DNA from: Acaryochloris sp. CRU_2_0
GTDB lineage: Bacteria > Cyanobacteriota > Cyanobacteriia > Thermosynechococcales > Thermosynechococcaceae
Reading direction: 5' to 3'
Length of the DNA: 64,000 nt
NCBI GenBank assembly: GCA_012034865.1
Contig: JAAUOM010000001.1
Span: 124,001-188,000, forward strand
In this document: positions 19,566 to 27,641 of the stretch, one piece after another
Position numbering within the stretch: the stretch's first letter is position 1
Layout: every line of letters begins with the position of its first letter
Position numbers and translations under genes: made by a program
The notes under the pieces: generated by a model
Seen by the model: only the letters and a program-made list of their open reading frames with translations
What the model was told of the DNA's origin: nothing
The model's database searches: none

Positions 19566-19939
19566 GATACCCGCTTGTCCACCAGCATAGCGAAGAAGAT
19601 TGCGGAGCAGCCTGTCTAGCGACTATTGCCAAATATTATGGGCGAACTTTTTCCCTGACTCACACCCGTGAAGTAGTCGGGACTGGACAACTGGGAACAA
19701 CCTTATTAGGTTTAAGACGCGGCACACAAGCCTTGGGGTTCAATGCTCGTTCGGTGCAAGTTTCCTCGGAAATTTTCGAGAAGCTCGACTACCTACCGCT
19801 ACCCGCGATCATTCACTGGCAAGGTTATCACTGGGTTGTGTTTTATGGTCGGCGCGGTAAAAAGTATGTAATTGCCGATCCGAGTATCGGTATTCGTTAT
19901 CTGTCGCGCAAAGAGTTAAGCGAGGGTTGGCAAGATTAG
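19562..19939 (+). CDS. C39 double-glycine leader peptidase domain, split from its exporter by an amber codon
   Basis: This 125-residue peptidase C39 domain has an oxyanion Gln near residue 8, nucleophile Cys14 in EEDCGAAC, a catalytic His in HWQGYHWVVFYG and an Asp in IADPSIG. It should cleave the precursor after its GG. It ends at TAG (19937-19939) in ELSEGWQD-stop, and the same frame continues two codons later with the exporter. In peptidase-containing ABC transporters the corresponding stretch is uninterrupted and usually aromatic (GW-x-x-W-V-x-L-L-L), so the stop looks like a TGG to TAG change. All catalytic residues remain, so the free domain might still work. Confidence 0.88.
   Translation: MRYPLVHQHSEEDCGAACLATIAKYYGRTFSLTHTREVVGTGQLGTTLLGLRRGTQALGFNARSVQVSSEIFEKLDYLPLPAIIHWQGYHWVVFYGRRGKKYVIADPSIGIRYLSRKELSEGWQD
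19937..19939 (+). other. In-frame amber codon splitting the peptidase-transporter fusion
   Basis: This TAG lies in the shared frame of 19562-21706. Replacing it by a sense codon gives one 714-residue protein, the normal size of a peptidase-containing ABC transporter. Confidence 0.8.
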
Positions 19940-19942
19940 GTA

Positions 19943-21706
19943 ATGCTATTATTAGACCCTGATCTGAGCCGTTTCTTGGCTCAATCCGATGACAAAGTGG
20001 GAGGATTCGGCCAATTTCTCTCCCGTCTTTCTTTTTACCGAGGCATTCTGCTGGAAGCTTTGCTATGTGCCATCGCGATTGGTTTGCTTTCTTTAGCCTC
20101 TCCTTTTTTCATTCAAATCCTCACCGATGATGTCTTAGTTCGGGGCGATACCCAACTCCTGATGGGTGTGTTACTAGCGATTGTCGTTATGTACCTAGTC
20201 AAAAGTGGACTGATCCTCATTGAAAACAACTTGATTGCTCAGTTTGCTCAACGATTGGAGTTAAATCTAGTTTTAGAATTTGGCCAACAAATTCTACAAT
20301 TACCGCTCACTTACTATGAAACTCGTCGCAGCGGAGAAATTAGCAGCAGACTGCGAGATATCGAGCAGATTAATAAGTTAATTTCACGAGTAATCGTAAC
20401 TTTACCCAGTCAATTTTTTATCGCCGTGATCTCTTTAAGTTTGATGCTGTTCTATAGCGAAAAATTGACACTAATTGGGATTTTTATTGCAGGGCTTATG
20501 ACTCTATCCTCAATCGCTTTACAGCCGACGCTGGAACAAAAAACTTGCAGTGCCATGATTTTGGATGCAGAAAATCAAGGCGTTTTAGTAGAAACTTTCA
20601 AGGGCGCACTGACGTTGAAAACCGTTGCCGCAGTTCCCCAGTTTTGGGAAGAGTTTCAGATTCGATTTAGCCGTCTAGCTAACTTAATGTTCACCACGGT
20701 TAAAATTGGGATTATTAACAAAACGTTCTCTCGATTGGTTGCCGATCTCGGTGATATCTCTTTACTGGGATTTGGCAGTATGCTGGTCATCGGCAAAGAA
20801 CTGAGTATTGGTCAGCTACTGGCCTTTGCGAGTTTGAACCGAAATGTTGCCTATTTAATTAGCGATTTAGTCAATTTTATCGAAGACTTTACTCGAATTA
20901 AAACAGCCAATATCAGACTACAAGAAGTCATAACAGCTACTCCCGAAATACAAGACGACACTAAAAAGTCTTTTGCCAAAATTGCCGAAAGTGCTAATAT
21001 TTTTTGCACAAATCTCAATTTTCATTACCCCGGCAGAACTGAATTACTAGAAGATTTTTCTTTGATGATTCCGGGGGGTCAAGTGACTGCCCTGATCGGC
21101 AAATCGGGTTGTGGTAAAAGCACGCTTGCCAAATTGCTTGCCAGTTTATACAGCTTGCAATCGGGCAATATTTGCATTGGCAAATATAACTTGCCAGACC
21201 TCTCCCTAGATTGTCTGCGACAGCAGATTGTTCTGATTCCCCAAGAACCTCATTTTTGGAGCCGTTCGATTCTTGAAAATTTCCGCTTAGGGTCTCCCCA
21301 CCTAACATTTGAGCAAATTGTTGATGCTTGCATCATTGCTGGAGCGGATCAGTTTATCCGCAACTTACCCGAAAAATATAGGACAATTTTGGGAGAATTT
21401 GGCGCAAATCTGTCTGGCGGACAACGACAACGCCTTGCGATCGCCAGAGCCATTGTCAACGATCCACCTATCTTAATCCTGGATGAATCGACGGGCGGAC
21501 TCGATCCCGTTAGCGAAGCACAAGTACTCGATCGCCTGCTGGCTCACCGCCAAGGCAAAACCACAATTCTCATTAGCCATCGCCCCAGAGTCATTCAACG
21601 GGCGGACTGGATTGTCTTGCTTGATCAAGGACAGTTAGTTCTAGAAGGCTCCCTAGACAAGCTACGCTGCAAGCCTGGAGAGCATTTAGAGTTCTTGAAC
21701 CCCTAG
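19943..21706 (+). CDS. RiPP ABC exporter (transmembrane plus ATPase domains of a PCAT)
   Basis: This 587-residue protein has a six-span transmembrane domain (about 30-310) and an ABC ATPase with Walker A GKSGCGKST near residue 392, signature LSGGQRQRLAIARAI, Walker B ILILDEST and an H-loop ISHRP. It should export the cleaved core peptide. Its frame is that of the C39 gene upstream, separated by one TAG. The ATG at 19943 has only a weak ribosome binding site (TAGGT), so translation probably depends on reinitiation or amber suppression. The adaptor gene begins at its stop codon. Confidence 0.92.
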   Translation: MLLLDPDLSRFLAQSDDKVGGFGQFLSRLSFYRGILLEALLCAIAIGLLSLASPFFIQILTDDVLVRGDTQLLMGVLLAIVVMYLVKSGLILIENNLIAQFAQRLELNLVLEFGQQILQLPLTYYETRRSGEISSRLRDIEQINKLISRVIVTLPSQFFIAVISLSLMLFYSEKLTLIGIFIAGLMTLSSIALQPTLEQKTCSAMILDAENQGVLVETFKGALTLKTVAAVPQFWEEFQIRFSRLANLMFTTVKIGIINKTFSRLVADLGDISLLGFGSMLVIGKELSIGQLLAFASLNRNVAYLISDLVNFIEDFTRIKTANIRLQEVITATPEIQDDTKKSFAKIAESANIFCTNLNFHYPGRTELLEDFSLMIPGGQVTALIGKSGCGKSTLAKLLASLYSLQSGNICIGKYNLPDLSLDCLRQQIVLIPQEPHFWSRSILENFRLGSPHLTFEQIVDACIIAGADQFIRNLPEKYRTILGEFGANLSGGQRQRLAIARAIVNDPPILILDESTGGLDPVSEAQVLDRLLAHRQGKTTILISHRPRVIQRADWIVLLDQGQLVLEGSLDKLRCKPGEHLEFLNP

Positions 21707-21711
21707 TGATT

Positions 21712-23046
21712 ATGATTGTTAATTCTGCCCCAAACTCGCTTAGAAATGTACATCGCGACGAATTTCTGCCCCCCATCCATCTTTGGACGAGACTGGGGGG
21801 GCTGGTTTTGGTGGGTGCGGTGGGTGCGGCCATCTCCCTTGCCTCTGTTATCCCCTATAACGTGGTTGTTAGGGCTCCTGCCACCGTTCGACCATTAGGC
21901 GAGAATCGGGTTGTCCAGGTTGCCACCGAAGGCGTTGTCAGTCAGATTGTGGTGCAAGAGAATCAGGTGGTTCAAAAAGGAGATGCGATCGCCCACTTGG
22001 ATGATTCACTGCTTCACACCCAAAAGAGGCAATTGCAAGGAAATATCCAGCAGAACCAGCGACAACTGACTCAAATCGTTGCTCAAATTCTTGCCCTTGA
22101 TGAACGACAAGCGGCTGAAGCCACTGCAAGTGGTCGTGCCATCACGGTTATCCAGGCTGAACTGAATCGTACCCAACGAGACTACCGCGAAAAGCAGATT
22201 GCAACTCAGACAGAACTCCAAGAAGCACAAGCCAACTTGGAGCTGGCACAGGAAGAACTGAAGCGATACCAACAGTTAGCCAATACAGGAGCGACCCCTC
22301 AGTTGCAAGTCAAGGAGAAGAAACAAGCTTTTAAAGCCGCCCTAGCCCGCTGGAAACGTGCTCAGGCGAAGGTCAACCCTAGCAATGCTTCTGTGACAAT
22401 CGCTATTGAGCAAATTGCTCAACAAACTGCCCAAGGCAGAGCCACCTTAGCGAAGTTGAAACAAGAACGAGAAAGCCTGGTCAGCAGACAAGCTGAAATT
22501 GAAAATCAACTGAACCGCGATCGCCAAGCCTTGCAGCAACTGGAGCGCGATCACCAAAAGAGTGTGGTCAGAGCAACGACCGCAGGTACAATTCTCAAGT
22601 TAGGGCTACGCAACCCTTCTCAGGTCTTGCATCGTGGAGAATCCATCGCCCAAATTTCTCCTAGTCAATCTTCCTTGATTATCAAAGCGCGGGTGGCGGC
22701 TCAAGATATTAGTGGGGTGCAGATTTGCAAGCACAAGAGGGTCTTAGACTGTCAGGTGGGTAAAGTCCAACTGCGAATTTCGGCCTATCCTTATCCAGAT
22801 TATGGCACTCTGAATGGGGCAGTCGTTGCCATCTCTGCCGATGCGACAACCACTCAAAGTAGCCCCACTAGCCCATCTGTTTCTTACTACGAGGTGATGA
22901 TTCAGCCAGAAAATCCCTTTCTCGTGAAGGGCGATCGCCGATATGCTCTCCAAGCAGGCATGGATGTCACAGCAAATATTATTGCCAAGCAAGAAACTGT
23001 CCTGACATTTGTTCTGAGAAAAGCAAGGCTGCTCACCGATTTGTAA
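21712..23046 (+). CDS. HlyD-family membrane fusion protein of the RiPP exporter
   Basis: This 444-residue adaptor has one N-terminal membrane span (residues about 25-48), a biotinyl-lipoyl-like half-motif (TEGVVSQIVVQENQVVQKGDAI), a long Gln-rich coiled-coil hairpin (about 95-290), the second lipoyl half (RATTAGTILKLG) and a beta-barrel domain. It links the inner-membrane exporter to an outer-membrane channel. No channel gene is present here, so a TolC-like protein elsewhere is assumed. ATG 21712 is used; a GTG at 21706 overlapping the exporter stop is equally possible. Confidence 0.9.
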   Translation: MIVNSAPNSLRNVHRDEFLPPIHLWTRLGGLVLVGAVGAAISLASVIPYNVVVRAPATVRPLGENRVVQVATEGVVSQIVVQENQVVQKGDAIAHLDDSLLHTQKRQLQGNIQQNQRQLTQIVAQILALDERQAAEATASGRAITVIQAELNRTQRDYREKQIATQTELQEAQANLELAQEELKRYQQLANTGATPQLQVKEKKQAFKAALARWKRAQAKVNPSNASVTIAIEQIAQQTAQGRATLAKLKQERESLVSRQAEIENQLNRDRQALQQLERDHQKSVVRATTAGTILKLGLRNPSQVLHRGESIAQISPSQSSLIIKARVAAQDISGVQICKHKRVLDCQVGKVQLRISAYPYPDYGTLNGAVVAISADATTTQSSPTSPSVSYYEVMIQPENPFLVKGDRRYALQAGMDVTANIIAKQETVLTFVLRKARLLTDL

Positions 23047-23059
23047 GTAGATCCATGGA

Positions 23060-23077
23060 TTCACAAATTATTCACAC
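23060..23077 (+). promoter_or_regulatory. TTCACA-N5-TTCACAC direct repeat upstream of the 146-aa gene
   Basis: TTCACA starts at 23060 and 23071 (11-bp period), 57 bases before the next ATG. This is the third copy of the arrangement, and it links that gene to the two-component and RiPP promoters. Confidence 0.6.
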
Positions 23078-23133
23078 CCGGTCAGTAGCCTGAAATTCAG
23101 GACAATTTCAACAGAGGTAACTCTCTAGCAAAA

Positions 23134-23574
23134 ATGTGCAAGTCTATTGGCTGCGAACCCTACTATGAACCGTATGTTGAATTAGCTGTCACTGTGTTTA
23201 AGACTCAAGACAAAGTGCTAGTAGATTCTTTGAAAAGTTTTCTTACCTTGTTACCCAGTTCCCAATGCATTGAAGGAGTCTTGGTAACAGCCATTTATCA
23301 ATTAGCTGAGACTGGTCCAGAGACTTGTCGCTGGCTTTTAGGGAACCCCTCCTATTTAGAACCCGAATTTGATGTGATTCAGTTTTCAATGGGATCTGTG
23401 TCTACATGGTTGCAAAATCAGGGATTTGTATTGAATCAAGATTTCTGGTTTGAGCCAATCGGCCAACTCCACCTGAATGAAAAAATTCAAGCTGCTGTCA
23501 TAGCCACAGACTTATCAGATGGACCTCTTCTTTTAGAAGAGATGTTCATCCATTCTCAAAGATTGTCTCAATAA
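23134..23574 (+). CDS. Hypothetical protein linked to the RiPP locus
   Basis: I do not recognise this 146-residue acidic soluble protein. It has no signal peptide, no membrane span and no Cys motif beyond two N-terminal Cys (CKSIGC). It follows the adaptor gene by 88 bases and has its own TTCACA direct repeat, so it is probably co-regulated with the RiPP genes. Possible roles are immunity, a pathway accessory or an unrelated partner; nothing in the sequence decides between them. The start codon has only a weak upstream purine run. Confidence 0.65.
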   Translation: MCKSIGCEPYYEPYVELAVTVFKTQDKVLVDSLKSFLTLLPSSQCIEGVLVTAIYQLAETGPETCRWLLGNPSYLEPEFDVIQFSMGSVSTWLQNQGFVLNQDFWFEPIGQLHLNEKIQAAVIATDLSDGPLLLEEMFIHSQRLSQ

Positions 23575-23581
23575 CTACCTC

Positions 23582-25907
23582 TCAAATCACCTCATGGGTA
23601 AACTGAAACGTCGCCCACTGCTCCACATCTAGAACCCAATGGCTATCCGTCGCAATCCCCATCTGCTCAGCGGTTCGTAAGCTACCCTCGTGTAAATCTT
23701 GCAACACTTGCTGGGTCACTTCTAACGGACTGGGTAAGCGAACCACCACAGGCGCAGTATTGCTCACCGACTGGCGGACTTGACTGGCGATCGCAGCTAA
23801 TCCCTTCACAAACGGAAATCGGCTCAAAATCACATAGGTCGTCGCTAAGCCAGTAGGTTCACGAACGATATAGTCATTCATGGTAGCAGGGACTGTCAGG
23901 GATGCGCCGGGGGCAACGGTATCTTGGCTGGTTGTTTCCGTATCGGGAACCGCCAGAAGCGCTTCTGGGGAATAGATGGTAAAAAATTGGGTGTGATTGT
24001 CCATCCCCAGAACCAACCAATACAGCGGTAAATCACTATAATTTTGGATGCGATACTGGATATGTTGCCCTTTTGAGAGTTGCACAATCTCACCTTGTTT
24101 TTCAAAGGTTGAGAGCGTCGCAGGATTCTCCCGTAAAGGCCAAGGGGCTCTCACCGTGCTTTGGCGGCTCAAGGGCAGGGTTTTATCGGCTGCCACGGCT
24201 TCTAAGACCACTGTTGCCCCTATCCGAGAGGAAAAATCATTGACACTCAAGGCTAAGGACTTTCTAGCCAGCAAAAGCTTTAAGGTGTCATAGAGTTGAT
24301 TCACTGCCGTTTTAATCGCTTCTCCTGCTTCAACGCGGGTATCGGTCAGTTCCTCACCTCCTTGCGAGAATAAACCATACTGGGTTGGCGGAGAAGGAGA
24401 TGTTTCGGTTTCTTCTTCCGCTAAGGGTTCACTAGCAACTGAATTAACGATCGCGGGTGAGGATAAGGAGACCTGCGTAAATAAGCAGTCGGCATTTTGT
24501 TCCCCTGCATTCACAGGATGAATATTTGCCATATCCGAAAAAGCACTGGTGGCATCTACCCGCTCAATGCGATTGAGTTGAGCGCCTAAAGCAACATTCA
24601 ATGTCACGGTCTTAGACATTACCCGAAACGCCTCTTGGATTTTTTGGCCGGGATGGAGCTGTCCTTCTTGGGAACAGTGACCGATGCCTTCACAGCCTTG
24701 ATGAGAATCCAAATGAATGAACAAGTCTTTGCTCTGATCACGGCTGAGGGCAGGTGTAGAGAGAGCCGACCCATTCCCTTGTCCAGGTTGAACACTGGCA
24801 ACAGGGGTGTGATGAGGGACAACCTTAAAACAAGTCGTCGCTTCATAACTCTCGGTAATGTGGGGCAACACCCCTCCTAACCACATACTGACAATGCCAC
24901 CGTTATCTTTGAGATCCGTCACCACCCCATCTGCGCCCTCCCCAAAAGACAACCCATCCACTGGCAGTGTATTCCCATTCCCTGACCCCCTGAAAATGGG
25001 CTGTTGAACCCGCCCTACTTCGGCTTCCACCTCTGGGACAAGCCGATGAAAGCTAACCGAGAGCTTGGTGGAGGCCGTGATCTGCCACAACTGTTGCGTT
25101 AAGGCATAGGTGAACAGTCCGGCAGAGAAATCTCGCATTTGCGCTTCAAGTGCGGTTTGCAAGGGTTGAGATGCTGCCAGGATTAGTTCAGGATGGATTG
25201 GACGCCTTGGGGATGGGTTGAGTAATTTCTCTTGCTGTTCATCAGCACTGAGTAGATTGGCGGTTTGGAAAAAGGCGGGCAGCGATCGCACCCGTAAATT
25301 TCCCAACAAGGCTTCGCCGGGATACGTAAAACCCGCATCTAAAACACAGAGGCTTTGCTGAGTATTCAGGGAAGCAAACCAATGGGAGAGTTGATCTGGC
25401 CAAAGTACAGGGTCAAGGAGCGATTCACCCTTAGAATCCCCCCTATATCCATCAAAGGGAATGAGAACAGTGCTAGGAGTAGGCTCAACTTCTTCTGGAG
25501 CCATCGGATTTCCATGGTCTACAAGACAACCAAAGCCACTGAAGTGAAAGATCACACTATCTTGGGGACGAGCTTGCTCAATCAGATGTGCAGCAAAAGC
25601 GGTTTCTATATTGGCCAAGGTTGCTTGCTGATCTTTGAGGATGACAATGTCATCAGGATGGACACCAAACCGATGAACGAGTAGCTCTTTCTGCAATTCC
25701 AAGTCCGTCAAACAGCCTTTGAGCTTTGTTTTTTTGCCTAGATCTTGATATTGGTTAATCCCCACTAATAGGGCTAGCTTGCGGCCAATCGGCTGGGCAA
25801 GTACTTGGTGATATTGACTTCCATACCGCCCTAAAAACAAATCACTGCAACTTAGCCCTGCAAGCACTAAGCTCGTTTTTGACAAAAGCGCGTCGGGTCA
25901 AGGCCAT
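23582..25907 (-). pseudogene. Caspase-like (C14) protein with DUF4384, catalytic pair missing, Tat signal out of frame
   Basis: The long frame (23582-25885) encodes a caspase p20-like domain (about residues 35-210) with ALLVGINQYQDL, HFSGFG in place of the catalytic His motif (SGHG) and LDAGFTYPG in place of the catalytic Cys motif. Both catalytic residues are absent, so it is a pseudo-caspase. A C-terminal DUF4384-like domain follows (QYRIQNYSDLPLYWLV). The frame starts at TTG 25885, inside SLVLAGLSC. Just upstream, in another frame, ATG 25907 encodes MALTRRAFVK, a twin-arginine motif. Removing one A from the A5 tract at 25876-25880 fuses the two into a standard Tat signal peptide. Either the export signal is lost or the tract is miscounted. 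Confidence 0.8.
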
Positions 25908-25936
25908 AATTGCGGGTTATGGAGTGAGCCTACAGG

Positions 25937-25971
25937 GTAAAAAGGTTAAAACCCATCCTTGGCAATGGGTT
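25937..25971 (-). terminator. Rho-independent terminator of the sat gene
   Basis: Read on the minus strand, AACCCAT-N8-ATGGGTT forms a 7-bp stem (25950-25971), followed by a U-rich tail (TTTTAACCTTTTT). It lies 39 bases past the sat stop codon. Confidence 0.7.
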
Positions 25972-26009
25972 CTTGTCTTTAACTATATCGTCGTTTGTCT
26001 TTGCAAACG

Positions 26010-27191
26010 TCATCCTTTCATAGCTGCGGCCAATTCAGCGGCCACTTCCGGCCGTGAAAACTCGGGTGGTGGTAACTCACCCCGTCGGAGCATTTCCCTC
26101 ACTTTGGTTCCAGACAGATGAATCCGATCTTCAGGGTCACTAGGGCTGGTTTTTGTGGTGGCCATTGATTGCGTGCGTTTGCAGTAGAAGGCATGTTCAA
26201 ACTTCATGGGCGTAATTCCCAAAGCTTGAGGATCGATGGTATCGAAAATATGTTGGGCATCGTAGGTGCCATAGTAATCGCCCACTCCTGCATGATCTCG
26301 ACCGACGATGAAATGGGTGCAACCATAATTCTTGCGAACAATGGCATGAAAAATGGCTTCTCTGGGGCCTGCATAGCGCATGGCAGCCGGATTAATCGCT
26401 AAGATCACCCGTTCTTGGGGAAAATAATGCTCCATCATGATTTCATAACAACGCATTCTCACATCCGCCGGAATGTCGTCGCTTTTGGTAGCCCCCACCA
26501 AGGGATGTAAAAACAAGCCATCCACGGTTTCTAGGGCACATTTTTGGATATATTCATGGGCACGATGAATCGGATTGCGGGTTTGAAATCCGACAATGGT
26601 TTGCCAGCCTCGCTGACGGAAGAGTTGGCGAGAGGCGGCTGGATCAATTTGGTACTTGGGAAATTGGGGATGGGGTTGTCGCTCCAGCAGCCAGATCGGA
26701 CCCGCCAGATTCACTGATCCTTGCTCAAAGACTACCTGAACCCCAGGATGTTTGAGATCATCGGTTTGATAAACTTGAATCACTTCTTGAGTTTTGTCAT
26801 AGGGATATTTCTCCGTCAGTTCAATGACCCCAACAAAAGTCCCGGTGGGGTCATCTAAACGGATGAGATCGCCAATTTTCAGCGGGCTTGCGATCGCTTC
26901 ATCCACGGATAAGGTAATGGGAATTGACCAAGGCAAACCATTGGCCAACTGCATATGCTGGACGACCTGCTCATAGTCTGCTTGGTCCATAAAGCCTGTG
27001 AGGGGGCTAAATCCACCAATGGCAATTAGCTCTAGATCGGAGGTGGTTCGCTCATCAAGTTGAATGCGGGGTAAATGCTCTGCTTGGGCTTGTAGGTCTG
27101 CTTGTTGGGCTGGGGTGGCAATTCGGTTGACTAGTACATTGCCGTGGGGGGCAATGGCATCCTGTTCCTGAGTCAAGATAACGCTCTCCAA
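26010..27191 (-). CDS. sat: Sulfate adenylyltransferase (ATP sulfurylase)
   Basis: This 393-residue enzyme makes adenosine 5'-phosphosulfate from ATP and sulfate, the first step of sulfate assimilation. It has the PUA-like N-terminal domain and the catalytic domain with [12 protein letters not shown] near residues 198-210 (HxxH ATP-binding motif) and [17 protein letters not shown]. It is the homo-oligomeric type, with no APS-kinase domain. Its own terminator follows. Confidence 0.95.
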   Translation of the reverse strand: MESVILTQEQDAIAPHGNVLVNRIATPAQQADLQAQAEHLPRIQLDERTTSDLELIAIGGFSPLTGFMDQADYEQVVQHMQLANGLPWSIPITLSVDEAIASPLKIGDLIRLDDPTGTFVGVIELTEKYPYDKTQEVIQVYQTDDLKHPGVQVVFEQGSVNLAGPIWLLERQPHPQFPKYQIDPAASRQLFRQRGWQTIVGFQTRNPIHRAHEYIQKCALETVDGLFLHPLVGATKSDDIPADVRMRCYEIMMEHYFPQERVILAINPAAMRYAGPREAIFHAIVRKNYGCTHFIVGRDHAGVGDYYGTYDAQHIFDTIDPQALGITPMKFEHAFYCKRTQSMATTKTSPSDPEDRIHLSGTKVREMLRRGELPPPEFSRPEVAAELAAAMKG

Positions 27192-27219
27192 AGGGTCTTT
27201 ACAAATATAAACTAATAGG

Positions 27220-27333
27220 TCAGCCCCCCGATGTTAGCGGGAGATCTGGAAGTAGTGGTGCTGTAAAGGACGAACTTAGCTGAATAGTCGCGCAAAACAG
27301 ATTAACCCAGACAGAGGTATCAATCAACAGCAC
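27220..27333 (-). pseudogene. vapC: Truncated vapC toxin remnant
   Basis: A GTG overlapping the end of the antitoxin gene opens a 37-codon frame. It begins VLLIDTSVWVNLF, the start of a PIN-domain toxin with its first metal-binding Asp. The similarity then stops, and the frame ends at 27220 after an unrelated tail. A full VapC has about 130 residues and three more acidic residues, so this toxin is inactive. Confidence 0.7.
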
Positions 27334-27532
27334 GACGGATAGCTCTAAGAGCCTTGTGATCATAGTCTGGCGAGAACTGGATTTGACCCGCTAGATCAAG
27401 CAAGTTCTTTTTCTTGCGGGCACGAATGAGTTCCTGCAACGCTAGGTGCAAGAGTGCTTTTTTAGTGCGGACGTTTGTCAGACTGAAGGCTTCGGCAACC
27501 AGCACGTCATCAAGATCAATATTGGTTCGCAT
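27320..27532 (-). CDS. vapB: VapB-type antitoxin
   Basis: This 70-residue protein starts MRTNIDLDDVLVAEA and continues with TKKALLHLALQELIRARKKKNLLDL, the DNA-binding and helical region of the VapB family that includes DUF2191. The C-terminal toxin-binding tail is short. It overlaps the vapC stub by 14 bases, as expected for a toxin-antitoxin operon. With no working toxin beside it, it is an orphan that may still repress its own promoter. Confidence 0.8.
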   Translation of the reverse strand: MRTNIDLDDVLVAEAFSLTNVRTKKALLHLALQELIRARKKKNLLDLAGQIQFSPDYDHKALRAIRRAVD

Positions 27533-27641
27533 GGATAGTCATGTGTATATCTATAGGTATGCAAAATTTTCCTGACTTTAATTCTGCCTGTAGCGCCAAG
27601 TGTGTAGGATATAGACGCACCGTTTGAAAGTGTGATCTCTA

